This document shows positions 42,195 to 42,480 of a DNA stretch of 42,480 nucleotides, in pieces. Numbering within the stretch: the stretch's first letter is position 1; every line of letters starts with the position of its first letter. Source of the stretch: Sphingobium bisphenolivorans. GTDB taxonomy: Bacteria; Pseudomonadota; Alphaproteobacteria; Sphingomonadales; Sphingomonadaceae. The DNA is taken from positions 1 to 42,480 of the forward strand of contig NZ_ASTG01000030.1 of the NCBI RefSeq assembly GCF_000412635.1. Reading direction: 5' to 3'. The position numbers and the translations under genes are program-made. The notes under the pieces are model-generated. The model saw nothing but the letters and a program-made list of their open reading frames with translations, was not told the origin of the DNA and ran no database searches.

Positions 42195-42480
42195 ATGCAC
42201 AAAAACCCGCAGGCCGGTTCCCGCACCGAGCGCATCGCCATCCTCAACGACCGCTGCCGGCAGGGCCTCGATCGCGGTTCGCGCACTGTTATCACCAGAA
42301 ACTGCCTTGCCCGCCTGGCTGGTGAAGGTGGCCTCGTTGCCGAGCTGCTCGCGCAAGCGGCGATCATGGCGGCCGTGCGCGGTGCGAGCTTCGATCGCGA
42401 CAGCCCTGAACGCGACATGGGTTCAATCACCGTCCGCGAGGTCAAAATCCTTTTCAAGATCGATTTGTATGATCCGGGCC
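42195..42480 (+). CDS. DUF3768 protein, cut by window end
   Basis: 95 codons visible from the ATG at 42195. The text ERIAILNDRCRQGLDRGSRT and later VREVKILFKIDLYDPG matches DUF3768, a short (about 110-150 residues) protein of alphaproteobacterial plasmids with unknown function. The end lies outside the window. Confidence 0.82.
   Translation, partial: MHKNPQAGSRTERIAILNDRCRQGLDRGSRTVITRNCLARLAGEGGLVAELLAQAAIMAAVRGASFDRDSPERDMGSITVREVKILFKIDLYDPG

Overview
The window reads as part of a plasmid from a sphingomonad-type alphaproteobacterium (Sphingobium, Novosphingobium or Sphingomonas). The signs are a Rep_3-type initiator with iterons, a ParA-type partition pair, a PRTRC cassette, a lignostilbene-dioxygenase-type enzyme and GC-rich backbone genes. 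The genus assignment is inference; no rRNA or chromosomal marker is present.

Left part (1-17.1 kb): an aromatic catabolic island bordered by transposon debris (the end of a Tn3-family transposase at 3-572; IS1182-like and IS110-like fragments at 12.4-13.1 kb). A minus-strand operon runs from 11767 to 982: carotenoid/lignostilbene oxygenase, TonB-receptor remnant, aldehyde dehydrogenase, NTF2-like protein, hotdog thioesterase, BKACE (DUF849), Tm-1-like ATP-binding protein, biotin carrier, biotin carboxylase, carboxyltransferase and HAD phosphatase. A TetR gene, an AraC-type regulator and pobA (4-hydroxybenzoate 3-hydroxylase) follow, then decayed pcaD/pcaC remnants. Together these fit cleavage of a 4-hydroxystilbene into a 4-hydroxybenzaldehyde and a 4-hydroxyacetophenone. 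The aldehyde would be oxidised to 4-hydroxybenzoate. The ketone would be carboxylated, probably as a phosphorylated intermediate, and cleaved to 4-hydroxybenzoyl-CoA and then 4-hydroxybenzoate. PobA would turn both into protocatechuate. This is the expected lower route for bisphenol A via 4,4'-dihydroxy-alpha-methylstilbene; that substrate is inference.

Middle (17.2-25.4 kb): plasmid maintenance. It holds a tyrosine recombinase divergent from a RHE_PE00001/DUF1612-like gene with a perfect palindrome between them, a CpG-rich leader, parA and a small parB-like gene, repA on the minus strand, and an iteron array (22.15-22.75 kb) with one opposite copy beyond repA. Three unrecognised genes follow.

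Right part (25.5-42.5 kb): a PRTRC cassette (ParB, E, C, a small ORF, F, B, A with a JAMM motif, ThiF/E1-like). Its parB is split by an intact IS3-family element with a 3-bp target duplication. Next come a Phd/MazF-like toxin-antitoxin pair, a Mom-like DNA-modification gene whose ribosome binding site lies in a hairpin, two unknown genes, a 1716-residue methylase-helicase resembling phage P1 DarB, a small membrane protein, and a DUF3768 gene cut by the window end.

Across the backbone, KOPS-like GGGNAGGG octamers are strictly polarised. All those I found right of 20.0 kb are on the plus strand, and all those at 17.6-19.4 kb are on the minus strand, so they point away from the par/rep region. 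They are almost absent from the catabolic island.
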